This document shows, piece after piece, positions 12,402 through 22,549 of a stretch of DNA of 64,000 nucleotides. The notes beneath the pieces are model-generated. The model saw only the letters and a list, made by a program, of their open reading frames with translations. It was not told the origin of the DNA and searched no databases. Within the stretch, counting starts at the first letter, position 1, and the number at the start of each line of letters is the position of its first letter. Source of the stretch: Salvator merianae (lineage: Eukaryota; Chordata; Lepidosauria; Squamata; Teiidae); NCBI GenBank assembly GCA_003586115.2, contig QVOM02000053.1, positions 8,688,072 to 8,752,071 on the forward strand. Direction: 5' to 3'. A program made the position numbers and the translations under genes.

Positions 12402-12914
12402 TGTGATCAGGCATGCTTAGTGAGACACCCTCTGGGTGAATTTGAGACTGTAAGGGCAGACATCTTTTAAAATCCTTAAAATCACCTTATTCTTCACGTT
12501 TATTCTTCATACAGGGTATAATAACACTGAGAACAACTCTTTGAGTTGCAATGAGTGGTGAGCCAACTTTGGCTAAAAATCAGCCAAATATTAGATACAT
12601 TTGGGGTGTTTTTAGCTTTTTCTATGGTTAGGATAATTAGTTTGGCTGATTATCTGGCAGTCCTTGGGAGCTTCATAACCACAGAAGAGGGAAATGTAGC
12701 CAATCACAGCATGGGAACAAATGTGCTGGTGAGTGACCAATCAGTGGTGAGCACTTGTCATGAAGGCATTGCCAGACTTCGAGGTGAAGGAAGAGCAACA
12801 TGTGGAAACATGAACTAAGCTTATTTGTTTATTTGAATGCCTTTTTGTGCATCTACATAAGGGATGTGTTTTCTAAAAGGAGTAATTGAAAAAAGCCCTG
12901 TCTGATTGCACCCC
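12402..12914 (+). mobile_element. Repeat E, long copy
   Basis: The left part includes GAGACACCCTCTGGGTGAAT and GACTGTAAGGGCAGACAT. The right part (12850-12914) includes TTTTCTAAAAGGAGTAATTG and CCCTGTCTGATTGCACCCC. Both parts recur in the same order at 56942-57001 and 57164-57225. Here about 385 bp separates them against about 162 bp there, so the copy has an insertion (around 12575-12810) or the other has a deletion. Not recognised as a named family. Confidence 0.6.
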
Positions 12915-12917
12915 AAA

Positions 12918-13005
12918 ATGTTGCTGGGTTTGAACTCCCATCAGTTCCGGTCACCATGACCATTGGTTAGGGATGGTGGGCGCTGGAGCCTACAGAACTC
13001 TAAAG
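12918..13005. mobile_element. Family G element
   Basis: GCTGGGTTTGAACTCCCATC, then AGTTCCGGTCACCATGACCA, then GGGATGGTGGGCGCTGGAG. It is a diverged copy of the palindromic element seen at 9785 and 11425, lying directly after repeat E. Confidence 0.6.
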
Positions 13006-13346
13006 GCAGAATTAGTTTCTCCATAAGGAAAATGATGTTCCAGAAGAGTGTTAAGTGCTTACAAAGCAGATACTTAGCTCACATTCACTTAGACTGGCAA
13101 GGCACAGTGATCTGTTGTTGAAAAAGACCTCTTTGTCTTTTGACCTCATCGTTTTCCATGGCAGCTGAGAGCACCTCTGCTCAAGGTGTGAAATTGTGCC
13201 TAGCAAAAATGGTGCTTCTGATGACAGTTGTGCTTGGAAGTAGGATGGTGTGATCGCTGTGAGGCACCCACTGCAACCCTAAATGGAGGTGTAGAAGCAG
13301 CAGGCACTTTACCAAGAACCTCCAATGGTAAGCGGAGATGTGGCCT
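13006..13346 (+). mobile_element. Family D right end
   Basis: It closes with GGTAAGCGGAGATGTGGCCT at 13327-13346, almost the same as GGGTAAGCTGAGATGTGGCC at the end of the D element at 57350. Since both D ends follow a repeat E copy, 12402-13346 probably belongs to one D-type element whose left end I could not find. Confidence 0.5.
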
Positions 13347-14814
13347 AAGACACCATCCAATCAAAGCTTTGCAACTGGCCTCTGATCAGCTGGGAGGACA
13401 GAAGTCAATATGCCAGATGTTTGACTTCTTGCCCCTCCTGCTAAAAGAAGTGACCTAATGCTAGTCCCTGGAGAACTTCTCCAAGGATTCTTGTCTTGGT
13501 GGGACCAACATGGGTATGCCTTTGGATGCCGCTAAGTGCTTCCATGCCAACTCTAAAGCCGAAATTTCAGATTACAGACATAATCTGCAGTCCATCTTCC
13601 AGCCCTGCTGATCACAGACAAAGTAAAGTGCCTTGGAAATTAAAGCACAGAATGAATTGCAATTGGTAGGAGATGCTAAGAATAACACAAAAGATCTTCA
13701 GTTTTATTTTTAACCCACCTGGTAGTATTTTTAATGGAGTATTAATTAGAGTTTGCTGGATATATTACCTGATTAAAAACGTCACAGCGACCTTAGTTCC
13801 TGCTAAATTCTTGGCTGTGACCGTGAAAATACGGAAACAGTTAGTGAACTGGAAGAAATGTTTCTGGTCTTAATTGGCAATTTGTGTCTGCTGATTTTAG
13901 TTTTTAATCCCTTTTTTTCCTGTTATTGTCTTGCTATGTTTTTATTTTGTATTTGCTGAATAATCTGCTGGGTCTATGTGACCGTAGTAAATTCTGACCC
14001 ACTCATCACGGGGCAGATAATGTGATTAACAAAAGAAGTCGTTAAACGTACAAGGCAGAGAAATAAAGTAGTAGTCCACCTGCTAACTGAAGATGGCAAC
14101 ATATTAAATGGAGTTGTGCTGTATTTTGTACATTTACAATGGGATTAATACATTATTCTTCGTAAAAGATTCCCATTGAGTTTCTTCTTTAGATATGTAT
14201 ACAGTACAGATTTTGCTTTTTTCGTCTAGTTGGGAAGAATGGCAACTAGTATGGCATGAAAAGGAGCAGATTATATTGGTTGACATAAGACAGGAGGGCT
14301 TCTAATAAGCTTCCTGGTAGTATTCAGGGGAAAACCAATAATTTTTAAAATGGCGTTGTTTGCTCTAATGGTGCAAAAAGGAAATAGCTTCCCCTCCACA
14401 TTTTCGGACCCTGTCATTGCTTTCAATGTGTTCATTTTATGTCATGTTTTTAATTGCTGTAGATCACTGTGAGATCTTTGGGTACAGGGCAGGATAAAAA
14501 TGCAAGTAAGTAAAATAAATAAATCCATCAAAAGGGTCTGGACAAAAGTTAGGCTTCATGTTTTTTCTCTCCAGCCATATAGCAATTTCCTGATCGATTG
14601 ATCTGGAACAGACCACACCACGAAGAAGAAAGTGCTGACCTGCTTAAGCAAATGTGGGGAGCCTGTCAGGGCCCTGATGTAACACTGGGCTTGTGTGTTG
14701 GCTTTGGCCCCCATCTTGTTGGATGCTTTTAAGTCAGTGAAGGACCAAACAGTGGAAACTTTCAAATCTGAAACATTATCTTTGCAGATAAAGCCTGACA
14801 CCTTATCTGTAGTC
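13347..14814. other. Single-copy DNA with possible conserved non-coding sequence
   Basis: 13640-14210 is free of recognised repeats and rich in homeodomain-like sites (ATTAATTAG, GATTAAAAAC, GTGATTAAC). No gene. An 89-codon minus frame at 14556-14825 has no motif. Confidence 0.35.
14465..14530 (+). repeat. Retroposon 3' tail
   Basis: GGGCAGGATAAAAATGCAAG followed by TAAGTAAAATAAATAAATCC. This is the common L2/SINE-type ending 'gggcgggatataaat...(aaat)n' in plus orientation. Confidence 0.55.
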
Positions 14815-14885
14815 TGCAGTAGCATGCAGGCAGCAGGCTCCTATTCTGGGATATAATCCAGAATAAGGCCCAGGACAAATCTGGA
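14815..14885. mobile_element. Family A right half
   Basis: TAGCATGCAGGCAGCAGGCT, then GGGATATAATCCAGAATAAG and GCCCAGGACA, matching the inner and middle part of the A right arm. The outer end (GTGCAGAAAGGGCC) is missing. Confidence 0.5.
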
Positions 14886-14889
14886 TTAA

Positions 14890-15376
14890 GGGTCTGTGTA
14901 CACTTCTAGGCCTTGTGGATCTGCTGGTCTGCTCTGTCTGCATGAGACACATCGGCCCTTTCTGCACTTGGCCTTATTCCAGATTATATCTCAGAACAGG
15001 GACCTGCCATCTGCATGCTAGTGTAGACTATGGTAGGCCCTGGGCAAGACCTTTCATAGTTTGCACTAGCATGTGGATAGCAGGTCCCTCTTCTGAGATA
15101 TAATCCACAATAAGGCCACGTGCAGAAAGGGCCATCATGGTCCAGATTAAGGAAACCCGTATTCCAGATTACTGGTAGTTCCTAGCCTTTGGGTGCTTGG
15201 GCGTGTGGCTGCAAAGCTTGCACAAGCTTTGCGGCCGCAGTGTGGCCAAATCTGGATTAGTGCCACCTGTGCAGATGGTGTTGATCCCACACACACCTCC
15301 CCGTGATCCGTACCAGTGGGCCAGGCTAATCTGGATCCACTGATATGGATCTGAAGCAGGTAAGTGCAGAAAGGGT
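14890..15376 (+). mobile_element. Family C element, interrupted by family A
   Basis: The left end is GGGTCTGTGTACACTTCTAG; the right end is AGGTAAGTGCAGAAAGGGTC, an imperfect terminal inverted repeat. The interior carries the C block TGCTCTGTCTGCATGAGACA, then after the inserted A element CATGGTCCAGATTAAGG, then GTAGTTCCTAGCCTTTGGG. A hairpin follows at 15208-15235 (GCTGCAAAGCTTG, loop CA, CAAGCTTTGCGGC). Other C copies have unrelated hairpin arms at the same place. There is no coding capacity. It is most likely a non-autonomous DNA transposon. Confidence 0.65.
14954..15133. mobile_element. Family A palindromic element with target duplication
   Basis: The 180-bp element is nearly all inverted repeat. 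Left arm starts GGCCCTTTCTGCACTTGGCC; the right arm ends GGCCACGTGCAGAAAGGGCC. The arms are about 80 bp each with a short GGCCCTGGGCAAGAC-like centre. ATC flanks both sides (14951-14953 and 15134-15136), a 3-bp target duplication. It sits inside the family C element, so it inserted later. The 3-bp duplication and GGCC start fit PIF/Harbinger best among vertebrate DNA transposons, but that assignment is inference. Confidence 0.85.
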
Positions 15377-17185
15377 CTCAAGTGTCACTGAAATTGCTTT
15401 AATGAATACTTTTAAGTTAATCTGCTCATAGGCTATTCTCTGTAAGGGTTACCTTGCACATTTATTTAAAAATGGTTCCAATGTCAGTTTCTCCATCCCA
15501 TATTCTCAAATGTTAAGCTGGGGCACCTACTATTGCGTTAGCAGTCTACTCAAATATGGTTCACCCATGGATGAGTACCCTTGTCCTCTGTACACACACA
15601 TTAGAAGAGGTATCTGGATGTGGTGGAACATGAGGGGCTGAAAAACAAAATCTTAAAAGAGATTATTGTGAGATCACACCATGGCTCCTGTTTCTCCATA
15701 CAGTGCCGCCTGCGTGTCATAATAAAGGAATGATATACAACATGGTGCAAAATTATATAACCCAAAATTATATGAGTTGCTAAGATAATGTTTTCCTGTT
15801 TAATTCTTTCTCGAGTTGTGGTAATAAAACATTGCAGCCGCTCTTCCTTTTGGCGAGAGGATCACATTATTTTTTTGCGTATGGTGTGAATTGGAATTTT
15901 GATTGACAGTATAAGCTGCAATCCAATGCTAAACTATAGATTTTCAAGCAGATTGATGCAACAAATTGTTAGCAAATAGCAGTTTGCAATTTATTGCTAA
16001 TTAGACATAAGGCAAATATGTGCCATGACAAATTAGCAGCAAACCATGCTGGGGATGATGAACAAGTTCTGGCAGAGAGACTGCCTGGTTTCTCCATCTC
16101 TACTGAAAGACCTGAGCCAGATTTGCCTCTCAAGAGAATGGCAACCAAAGCCTGTTTGAAGGCCTGCAATGATGTGCCTCCAATATTTCACCTTGCTTTA
16201 ATCCTAGCAAATTTTCAGCTCTTCATCCTGGTTTATATAACATCAGTAACTGATAATACTCTTAGCGTTAGGGATAGAAACCTTTTCAAAAGTAGAGTTA
16301 GCATGATGCTGTCATTGGTGCTGTGCAAGCACTTGGAAGCTGCAGGGATTGCTTGTCCTCACGCCCAATGAGTGACTACTCTGGCAGAAGTGCTGTTAAC
16401 ACACTACAATGGAAAAGTGGGGAGAAAGCATTCTCAGGGTGATTTCTCCTTCTCTTCTGTCTTATCAGCACACTGCCATGATGTATGGACTTAACTTTTT
16501 GCTTACTTCAGAAGGCATATCTCCACCCTATTTCGGAAAGCACACAAAATGGCTGACTTCTGATGCCATTTCCTGTGCTTTCCACAATAATCCTGGCCAG
16601 AAGTCACGGAACAAAAGTTTCCCAGCCATGAAGTTTGCTTGGTTGGGGTTCTGACGTGTGTGTGAAAAGCACATTTGCCACTTTTCGTTGTGTGCTTCTG
16701 TTGAAAGGATCTGCCATGGTACACAGAATTTACTCACCTGCTGTCTTTTACAAGTCCTTGGCAAATTTGTTTATTTCAGTATTTATATTTATATCCCATA
16801 TTTCCTTCAAGGAATGGGAAACATAGGTTTTCTCTCTCCTTCTCTAGACTACACGTTCATCAGATTAACCCAGGATTTGAAAGTTCATGAAGTCTTCCTG
16901 TTGAAGACGTGCTGTTGAGTGAACTGCCCAGACATAGCTGACCTAGATTTCTGAATTATTTTCTCAGGGCAATAATAAATACTCTAACATGGAAGATTAA
17001 AGATGGAGCCCTTTGTTTGCACATCCCTAGAGCGATACAAGCTAGAATATTCTCTCCCACTGTCTGGAAATGGGACTGCCTGGGTCACTTCTCTGAAAGA
17101 ATAACAGTTTATGCTTGGGGATCATGGTGAGGGAGAAGAACAGCAACCCTGGCTTCCAAGCACCCAATTCAGGTCCTGATGCACA
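15377..17185. other. Unassigned DNA
   Basis: A 125-codon plus frame at 15994-16371 is the longest here but shows no motif and is overlapped by an antisense frame. 16763-16815 (TTTATTTCAG, TATATCCCATATTTCCTTCA) looks like a decayed (TTTA)n retroposon tail. No gene recognised. Confidence 0.4.
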
Positions 17186-17290
17186 ATGACTGAAATGGCA
17201 CCTCCACTTACTGTGTGCTTTCTGCTATTATGTCTCTAGCTGCAGTGGCAGCAGGCACCTTGCAGGGATCATGCCATTACTGGGCATGAT
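17186..17290 (+). mobile_element. Family D left-end fragment
   Basis: ATGGCACCTCCACTTACTGT followed by AGCTGCAGTGGCAGCAGGCA and CCTTGCAGGG resembles the opening of D copies at 27378 and 58134. Confidence 0.4.
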
Positions 17291-17840
17291 TACTGGGCAT
17301 GGTCTCAGTGAGAATTATTTCCTTAAAAATGTGAAATATCCTTTTGTGATCTCAGTAGGCCAGGTGCCTTGAAATGGATTCTTTTAGTTCTAGTCTGACC
17401 TTGCCCAGTGTGTGCTGGTCTAATGATGTAATGACTCATGTTTTCCAAAATGTTTGAAACCACCTTTTGCACACTCCCTACTCCAAGCCTTTGAATTCTC
17501 CTGCCTACACTTCTCACTATCCCTCAGCGATAGATTTGGGGCCATGTGCTGTGGCTCTAATATTAAGGCATTTTCCTTCTTCTGAACAAACGACAACAGA
17601 GTAGCTTCCTGCCCATCATGTCCTTGGAAGTGCTGCATCAGGTTCTCTTCAACCGATAAGGCCTGTGAGAAAGTTGGCGTCTCCTTGGCAGGTCATAAAC
17701 AATCTGGCAGACGAAAAGACTGGTGCTGGCCCAGAGCCAAGTAACATGACATGACTTTCCCATGACAGTAGTTAACTCCAGAAAAACAACAACCTGTTCA
17801 GACAGTCTTCTGCTCACTGAGTATGCCAGAGGCTAACTGA
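17291..17840. other. Unassigned DNA
   Basis: Two overlapping minus frames over 17323-17638 have no motif. No repeat recognised. Confidence 0.4.
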
Positions 17841-18260
17841 GGGCCTGTTTGCACTTTGCACTAGTGAGCATCGGGAATGCTTACTAGCAAAGTGCGTCCA
17901 CACTCTTTGTTGGCCCTTGTGACTGGGGGCAGCATATCGCTGCTCCTGATCATGAATAGCTGTGGAGCACAAATTAGTGCTTCAGAGCTTTAACCAACAC
18001 TTCTCCCTATCACAGTGGGAGCTGATAGTCAGCTCTTGGTAAAGTGCGTTTGCACTATGAATGCACGGCCATGCCTCACACGGCAGCTGTGCCTACATGA
18101 TAGCTTGATGGTGCCTGTGCACGCCTGCATACTGTGCAGTGCTGTGAGTCATCATGGCAGTGGCTGGCTGCTTCCGGTGCTGTCATGGTTCTGATCGAGC
18201 ACAGGACACCAGCATTTGCACTGCAAGTGCTGGTGTCCTGCTAATAGTCATGACTAGGGT
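17841..18260 (+). mobile_element. Family B element with three hairpins
   Basis: Starts GGGCCTGTTTGCACTTTGCA. Hairpin 1 spans 17851-17895 (GCACTTTGCACTAGTGAGCA against TGCTTACTAGCAAAGTGC). Hairpin 2 is at about 17963-17991 (TGTGGAGCAC against GTGCTTCAGAG). Hairpin 3 spans 18202-18240 (CAGGACACCAGCA against TGCTGGTGTCCTG, with a further TTGCA/TGCAA inside). Between them are the blocks GACTGGGGGCAGC and GGCTGGCTGCTTCC shared with the copy at 54797-55200. The right terminus was not located, so the end is approximate. No coding capacity. Likely a non-autonomous DNA transposon related to A and C by its end. Confidence 0.65.
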
Positions 18261-20233
18261 CACGCAGTGCAGACGGTGTCCACGCTGCATTGTCAATGCC
18301 ACTGTGGGTGACCAGCCATACAAGGGCTCCTTCAGCACTGCAACAGAGTCAACTTCTGGAGACCTGATGTGCTCAGCAACTTTCCTTTCTGTTTTGGTGC
18401 AGCCAGTGAGCTCCCAGAAATTCATTTTGGCCCAGTGCTGAAGGAACCATCAGATGCTGGTGAAATGCCAGCACAATAAAAATAACGTGGGACTTGCTGT
18501 ACAATGTTTGATGTGAATCTTAACAGTAATAGGCTGTCAGAACCCCAATATGGCATTGGTGTTGTCTGCCGGTCTCTGTGCAATGCCGGAATTTTAAAGC
18601 ATGTCTGGCAGTTCCCTAAGTTTCTGCTTGCTGCTGATTGGCTAAAGGGAGAATATGGGGCTAGCAGCACATTGCTATGCAAGAATTCCATTGGATGCTT
18701 CCCTTTGATCTCCCTGAACCTGTGGATGAAAAGACAGTATGGGAAGATTGAAGGGACTCTTCCAATCGACGCATCAAGTCTCCCCCACCATACTCATTTT
18801 GCTTTTGGAGAACAGCAAAGCTGTTGCCCAAACCTATTAAGAAACAACAGATAGAAAGCAATCTCAAGTATTAAGTGGCTGGTAGCTAGATTGTGCTTGA
18901 TGGAAATTCAGAAGGTGCAGAATTTTTGTTCTACAAAAATTCTGAGAACAGGAGGCATGAGCTATGCACATGATATGCCCCCTGGCCTAGCAACGGGATC
19001 AGAGGATGCTGCTGTGAAAACAGTCCTCTTGTGTTAATCAGGATGTGTAATACTCATGCATTAGAAAGCAGCCGTGGAGGATGAATATGACAGGAAATTT
19101 GGTCTGGCTCACTTTCTATAGAACTCTATGGTTTTTTCCCCATGAGATTCAATAGTCAGTAAGTTCCACAGGAAGTGACCATTATAAATTAGTAGATAGT
19201 TTTTCCCAGCCCCACTCCAGTTTTGAAGTGGGAATGCAATTGTCTTTTGACTGCCACTCTAGTGTCAATCTGTTTGCAAGATTCTTTAGATTCTTGACTT
19301 TTCTGAAAAGGCAAGTCTCAAACTAGACTGGTATTTTTCCTAGTCTCTGAAATATTTAAGGTTGTCAAGCATGGCTATGTAATCATCAAACTTTTATTGT
19401 TTTTCTCTGCCTATCCAGAATCCATCAATGAATAAAAACAAAAGATAAATGTGTAGGAGCTTTTCTAAAGAAAATAAAGCTTTATTATTATTATTACCTT
19501 GCTGTAATTTATAGTTAGTTCCTTTTATCTATTTAGGATGCTTGAGCTGACATATCTCCTTTGACAAGTCCACCTATTTATTATTACTAAGCATCTTTCT
19601 CTAGAACATCTGAAATGTCATATGTATTGTTTTAAATAACATCATAAAATTAATTTTTAACCATGCAAGTGATCCACAAACAATAGAGCAAACAAAACAT
19701 AATTAACAGTTTTCCAGCATTCATCAGGGCTATTTTATTTACTGCTATCATCTGCCAAAAGCAAAAATGTTTTGACTTCAGCTACACAGTAGCATTGAAT
19801 TAAAGCAGTTCTTCGTTAAAAAAAAGGCAAAATATTCTGAATATTTTATGTGCTTTGGAGGTGTTGCAAAACTGAGTTTTTTGCTGGGCTGAAAGAAATG
19901 TAAGCCTTGAAACCTGTCTCAGATTCTCTTCAAGGGATGGTGAAGTGAGAGGCTTGGATTCACAACTCCTGTGTCAAATGCCTCCTCTAGTAATACCTGC
20001 TCTCTGCAAAACGTGTGCAAATAAAGATAAAATGAGATCTAACTCCTGGATTTTGTTACGTTTATTACAGCTATTTTAATTTGCTTTAATAAAATGCAAG
20101 GCAGGAGAAATGGACTCTCCAAGGCCAATACTGCATGAGGCATGGCTTAAGCATTAGTTGGAATGCCCAAGAGGAATTCCTCCTAGCCATTTCTGCATTG
20201 TGCTGCTGTCAAGATCCTCAGTCCATAGGCATG
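18261..20233. other. Unassigned DNA
   Basis: The 18261-18600 part may still be family B interior. A perfect 11-bp hairpin lies at 18918-18944. 19440-20100 is AT-rich and repeat-poor. No gene recognised; the 116-codon frame at 18504 has no motif. Confidence 0.4.
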
Positions 20234-20411
20234 GGACCTTTTTGCAGTGGACCTGATTTCAAATTCTATTCCTGAAAAGGGACATGCCATCTGCATACTG
20301 ACGCAGATGATAGCAGGCTCCGGTAGGCCTCCCATCATCTATACCAGTATGCAGATAGCAGTTCCCTATTCCAGAATATAATCCAGAGTAGGGCCCAGTG
20401 TAGAAAGGAAC
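20234..20411. mobile_element. Family A palindromic element
   Basis: Starts GGACCTTTTTGCAGTGGACC and ends GGGCCCAGTGTAGAAAGGAAC, with inner arms ATGCCATCTGCATACTG and CCAGTATGCAGATAGCAG. Flanks are ATG and ATT, a possible 3-bp duplication with one change. It is about 178 bp, the same size as the 14954 copy. Confidence 0.75.
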
Positions 20412-20482
20412 ATTGGTAGAGTAAGCTTAACCGTACCAGCAAACTTTATTTGATAAAAGATCGCAAAGGTACAGTGTATCAG

Positions 20483-20499
20483 TATATATATATATATAT
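20483..20499. repeat. (TA)n microsatellite
   Basis: Eight TA units between GTATCAG and TTTCCAAC. Confidence 0.9.
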
Positions 20500-20528
20500 T
20501 TCCAACATCTTTTCCCATCTGATTCCCA

Positions 20529-20860
20529 GGGCCTTTTTGCGCTTTAAGCTAATGGAAGTTGGGGATGTTCACTAGCTAAGTGTGTCTGCTCTGCATGGAG
20601 GCCTGTGTGACTGGGAGCAGCCTACATTTGCTCCCGAACATGCCTAGTTGTGGAGCACTAAATGACACACAAGGAGAACCTCCAATGGCAGCCACCGAGT
20701 GCAGACGCAGCCCCTCACCATGTCTCCTGGCTGTGTGGCAAAGGAGTCAGGAAGTCACTTTGGTCAGGCCACAACCAGGCCACAACAATGAAGGTTCCCA
20801 CCTCCAGATGCCTTCAGAGGATGATTGGAGCCACAGCCATTAACTGGCTTTCCTGAGCAT
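20529..20860 (+). mobile_element. Family B element
   Basis: Starts GGGCCTTTTTGCGCTTTAAG. A subterminal hairpin at about 20540-20585 pairs GCTTTAAGCTAATGGAA with TTCACTAGCTAAGTG. The interior GGCCTGTGTGACTGGGAGCA and TTGTGGAGCACTAAATGAC match the copies at 17841 and 51430. The right end is uncertain. Confidence 0.6.
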
Positions 20861-21667
20861 AATGGTTGCTTGAGATGAAGTGAGAATTAGGGACCCTGAC
20901 TCAGAAGTCTCCATGCTACACATTTTACATTTTAGTTAACGCCATACAGTGAATGCTCCAAGGTGAAATAAACACTTTCCTCAATATAAACCATCACATT
21001 ACTCGGTAACAAGCCAAGAGAGCTTATCTCCTTAAAGAGATCAGAAGCAATACTTGCATAATCAAATGCCAATGAGTAAATTGCCCTTTGGAGCTGAACG
21101 ATTAGGTGCTTGGTGTTTTTTTTTTTTTGCAAATTCAGCTCGGGAGATAACCTGTTATCTCATGCAATAAAGTAACTGATAACCTGCTTTCTTTCAAACT
21201 AGGTTTTGGTAAACAAGTACTTGAGGACTCAAAAGCAAAGGCTAATTAATGGCTGTCTTCAATTGCCACCTCTCTCAATTAAACATTGTAGGGGAGCGGC
21301 TATCTGATTAAAGTCTGATAATGAGGAATACAGTAGCTTTGCCTTTGAGCTCCAAAGGGTTTTCTTCCTCCTTCTACAAAACTCTGTACTTGGTCCACAT
21401 TTTGACTGGAAAAAGTCTGTTTTGTGCACCATTCTTAATGGAAAATCACAGTAGACAAAGGCCTTGCCTCTATATTAGCATGAAATAGGCTGGAAGGGAG
21501 GTACCTGGTTGAAAATACCTTATTCACTGAATCATTGGGTGCCTTCATGACTCTGATAATGTGGAAGCTCCTGATAACACAGAGGCTCCTGATAGTGCAA
21601 CAAACAAGATGTTTAAGGTGTTTGTGTTGAGGGCAGCAAAGCACTCCTTACCACCGAAGGCGCCTAC
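20861..21667. other. Single-copy DNA with possible regulatory element
   Basis: 21130-21350 contains a GATA inverted pair (GAGATAAC-CT-GTTATCTC, 21144-21161), another CTGATAACC, and TAATTAAT and CAATTAAAC homeodomain-like sites. This style is typical of vertebrate conserved non-coding elements. No gene seen. Confidence 0.35.
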
Positions 21668-22011
21668 TAGAGATGTGCAAAATTTGTTTCACGTTTGTGT
21701 TTTCAATCAAATATTTGCAAACATTTGAATTGAATTGAAAATGTGTGGGCTTTTTTTTTTTTTGCAGTTTCAGAGTTCAGTCGAAATGAACCAGTCTGTA
21801 CCCTCACAAAAGCGGAATATTTGAATATTCACAGTTTTGCTATGTTTTAACCCATGGAAAAGATATTTTCAATGAGGAGAACATCACAAAAACCACAAAA
21901 ACCAACACAAAACCCTGCTTTTTTATGTTGCAATTTGCCGATGGAGCGAAAATATGGGTTTTCACTTTGTCAGCAAATAAAAAATGTGAATTTTGTTCGT
22001 GCACATCCCTA
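21668..22011. mobile_element. Non-autonomous hAT element
   Basis: Starts TAGAGATGTGCAAAATTTG and ends GAATTTTGTTCGTGCACATCCCTA, inverted repeats of about 17 bp in the hAT style. The 8 bp on either side are GCGCCTAC (21660-21667) and GCACCTAT (22012-22019). They differ by two transitions, as expected for an aged 8-bp hAT target duplication. The 344-bp interior has no transposase frame. Confidence 0.85.
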
Positions 22012-22549
22012 GCACCTATGGCACCAATGATACCTTTAAGTGGGGTATCACATTCACCATGAGATGCCTCTTACCACCATGAATGCGGATGCAGTACACA
22101 AAGACATGCCTATGGGTTCTGCTGGTGTAAGTGAAAAACATGGCCATGGATGAAGACAGGTTAGCCAGCACCATGTTTGACTTGGGAAAGGTGGTCTCTA
22201 GTGGATCCCTTTGTCTGTTGCACTTTTTTGGGGGTAAAAGCCAGCAGTGCTCAAATAAATGTTTCAAGAAGAACTGAATGCTGGATTCTAACTGCATCTT
22301 AATGCCCCATAATGCCTTGGAGTGATGCCATAATAAGGCACTTTGGGAAATTCATTTGGCATCTTGATTGTAGACACCCATCACTGCTTAGAGCACAGGA
22401 CTGGAAATTACTTTTAACAAGTGGATCCTGTGACAGTATGAAACTGTTATCCGTAGGTAACAGGGAAGTGAATTGATAAGTAACTCCTTTCTACCCCATG
22501 TTCTTCTACCAACTGGGGCTTGTGTTTCTCTCTTCTAAGGTTCAGATGC
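22012..22549. other. Unassigned DNA
   Basis: No gene or recognised repeat. A 93-codon minus frame at 22016-22297 begins in the hAT target duplication and has no motif. Confidence 0.4.

Noticed and set aside
15225..15240. CpG island at a GCGGCCGC site
   Set aside because: The CpGs are confined to a few bases of the family C hairpin; surroundings are CpG-poor.
15994..16371. 125-codon plus-strand open frame
   Set aside because: No motif or splice signal that fits; an antisense frame covers part of it.
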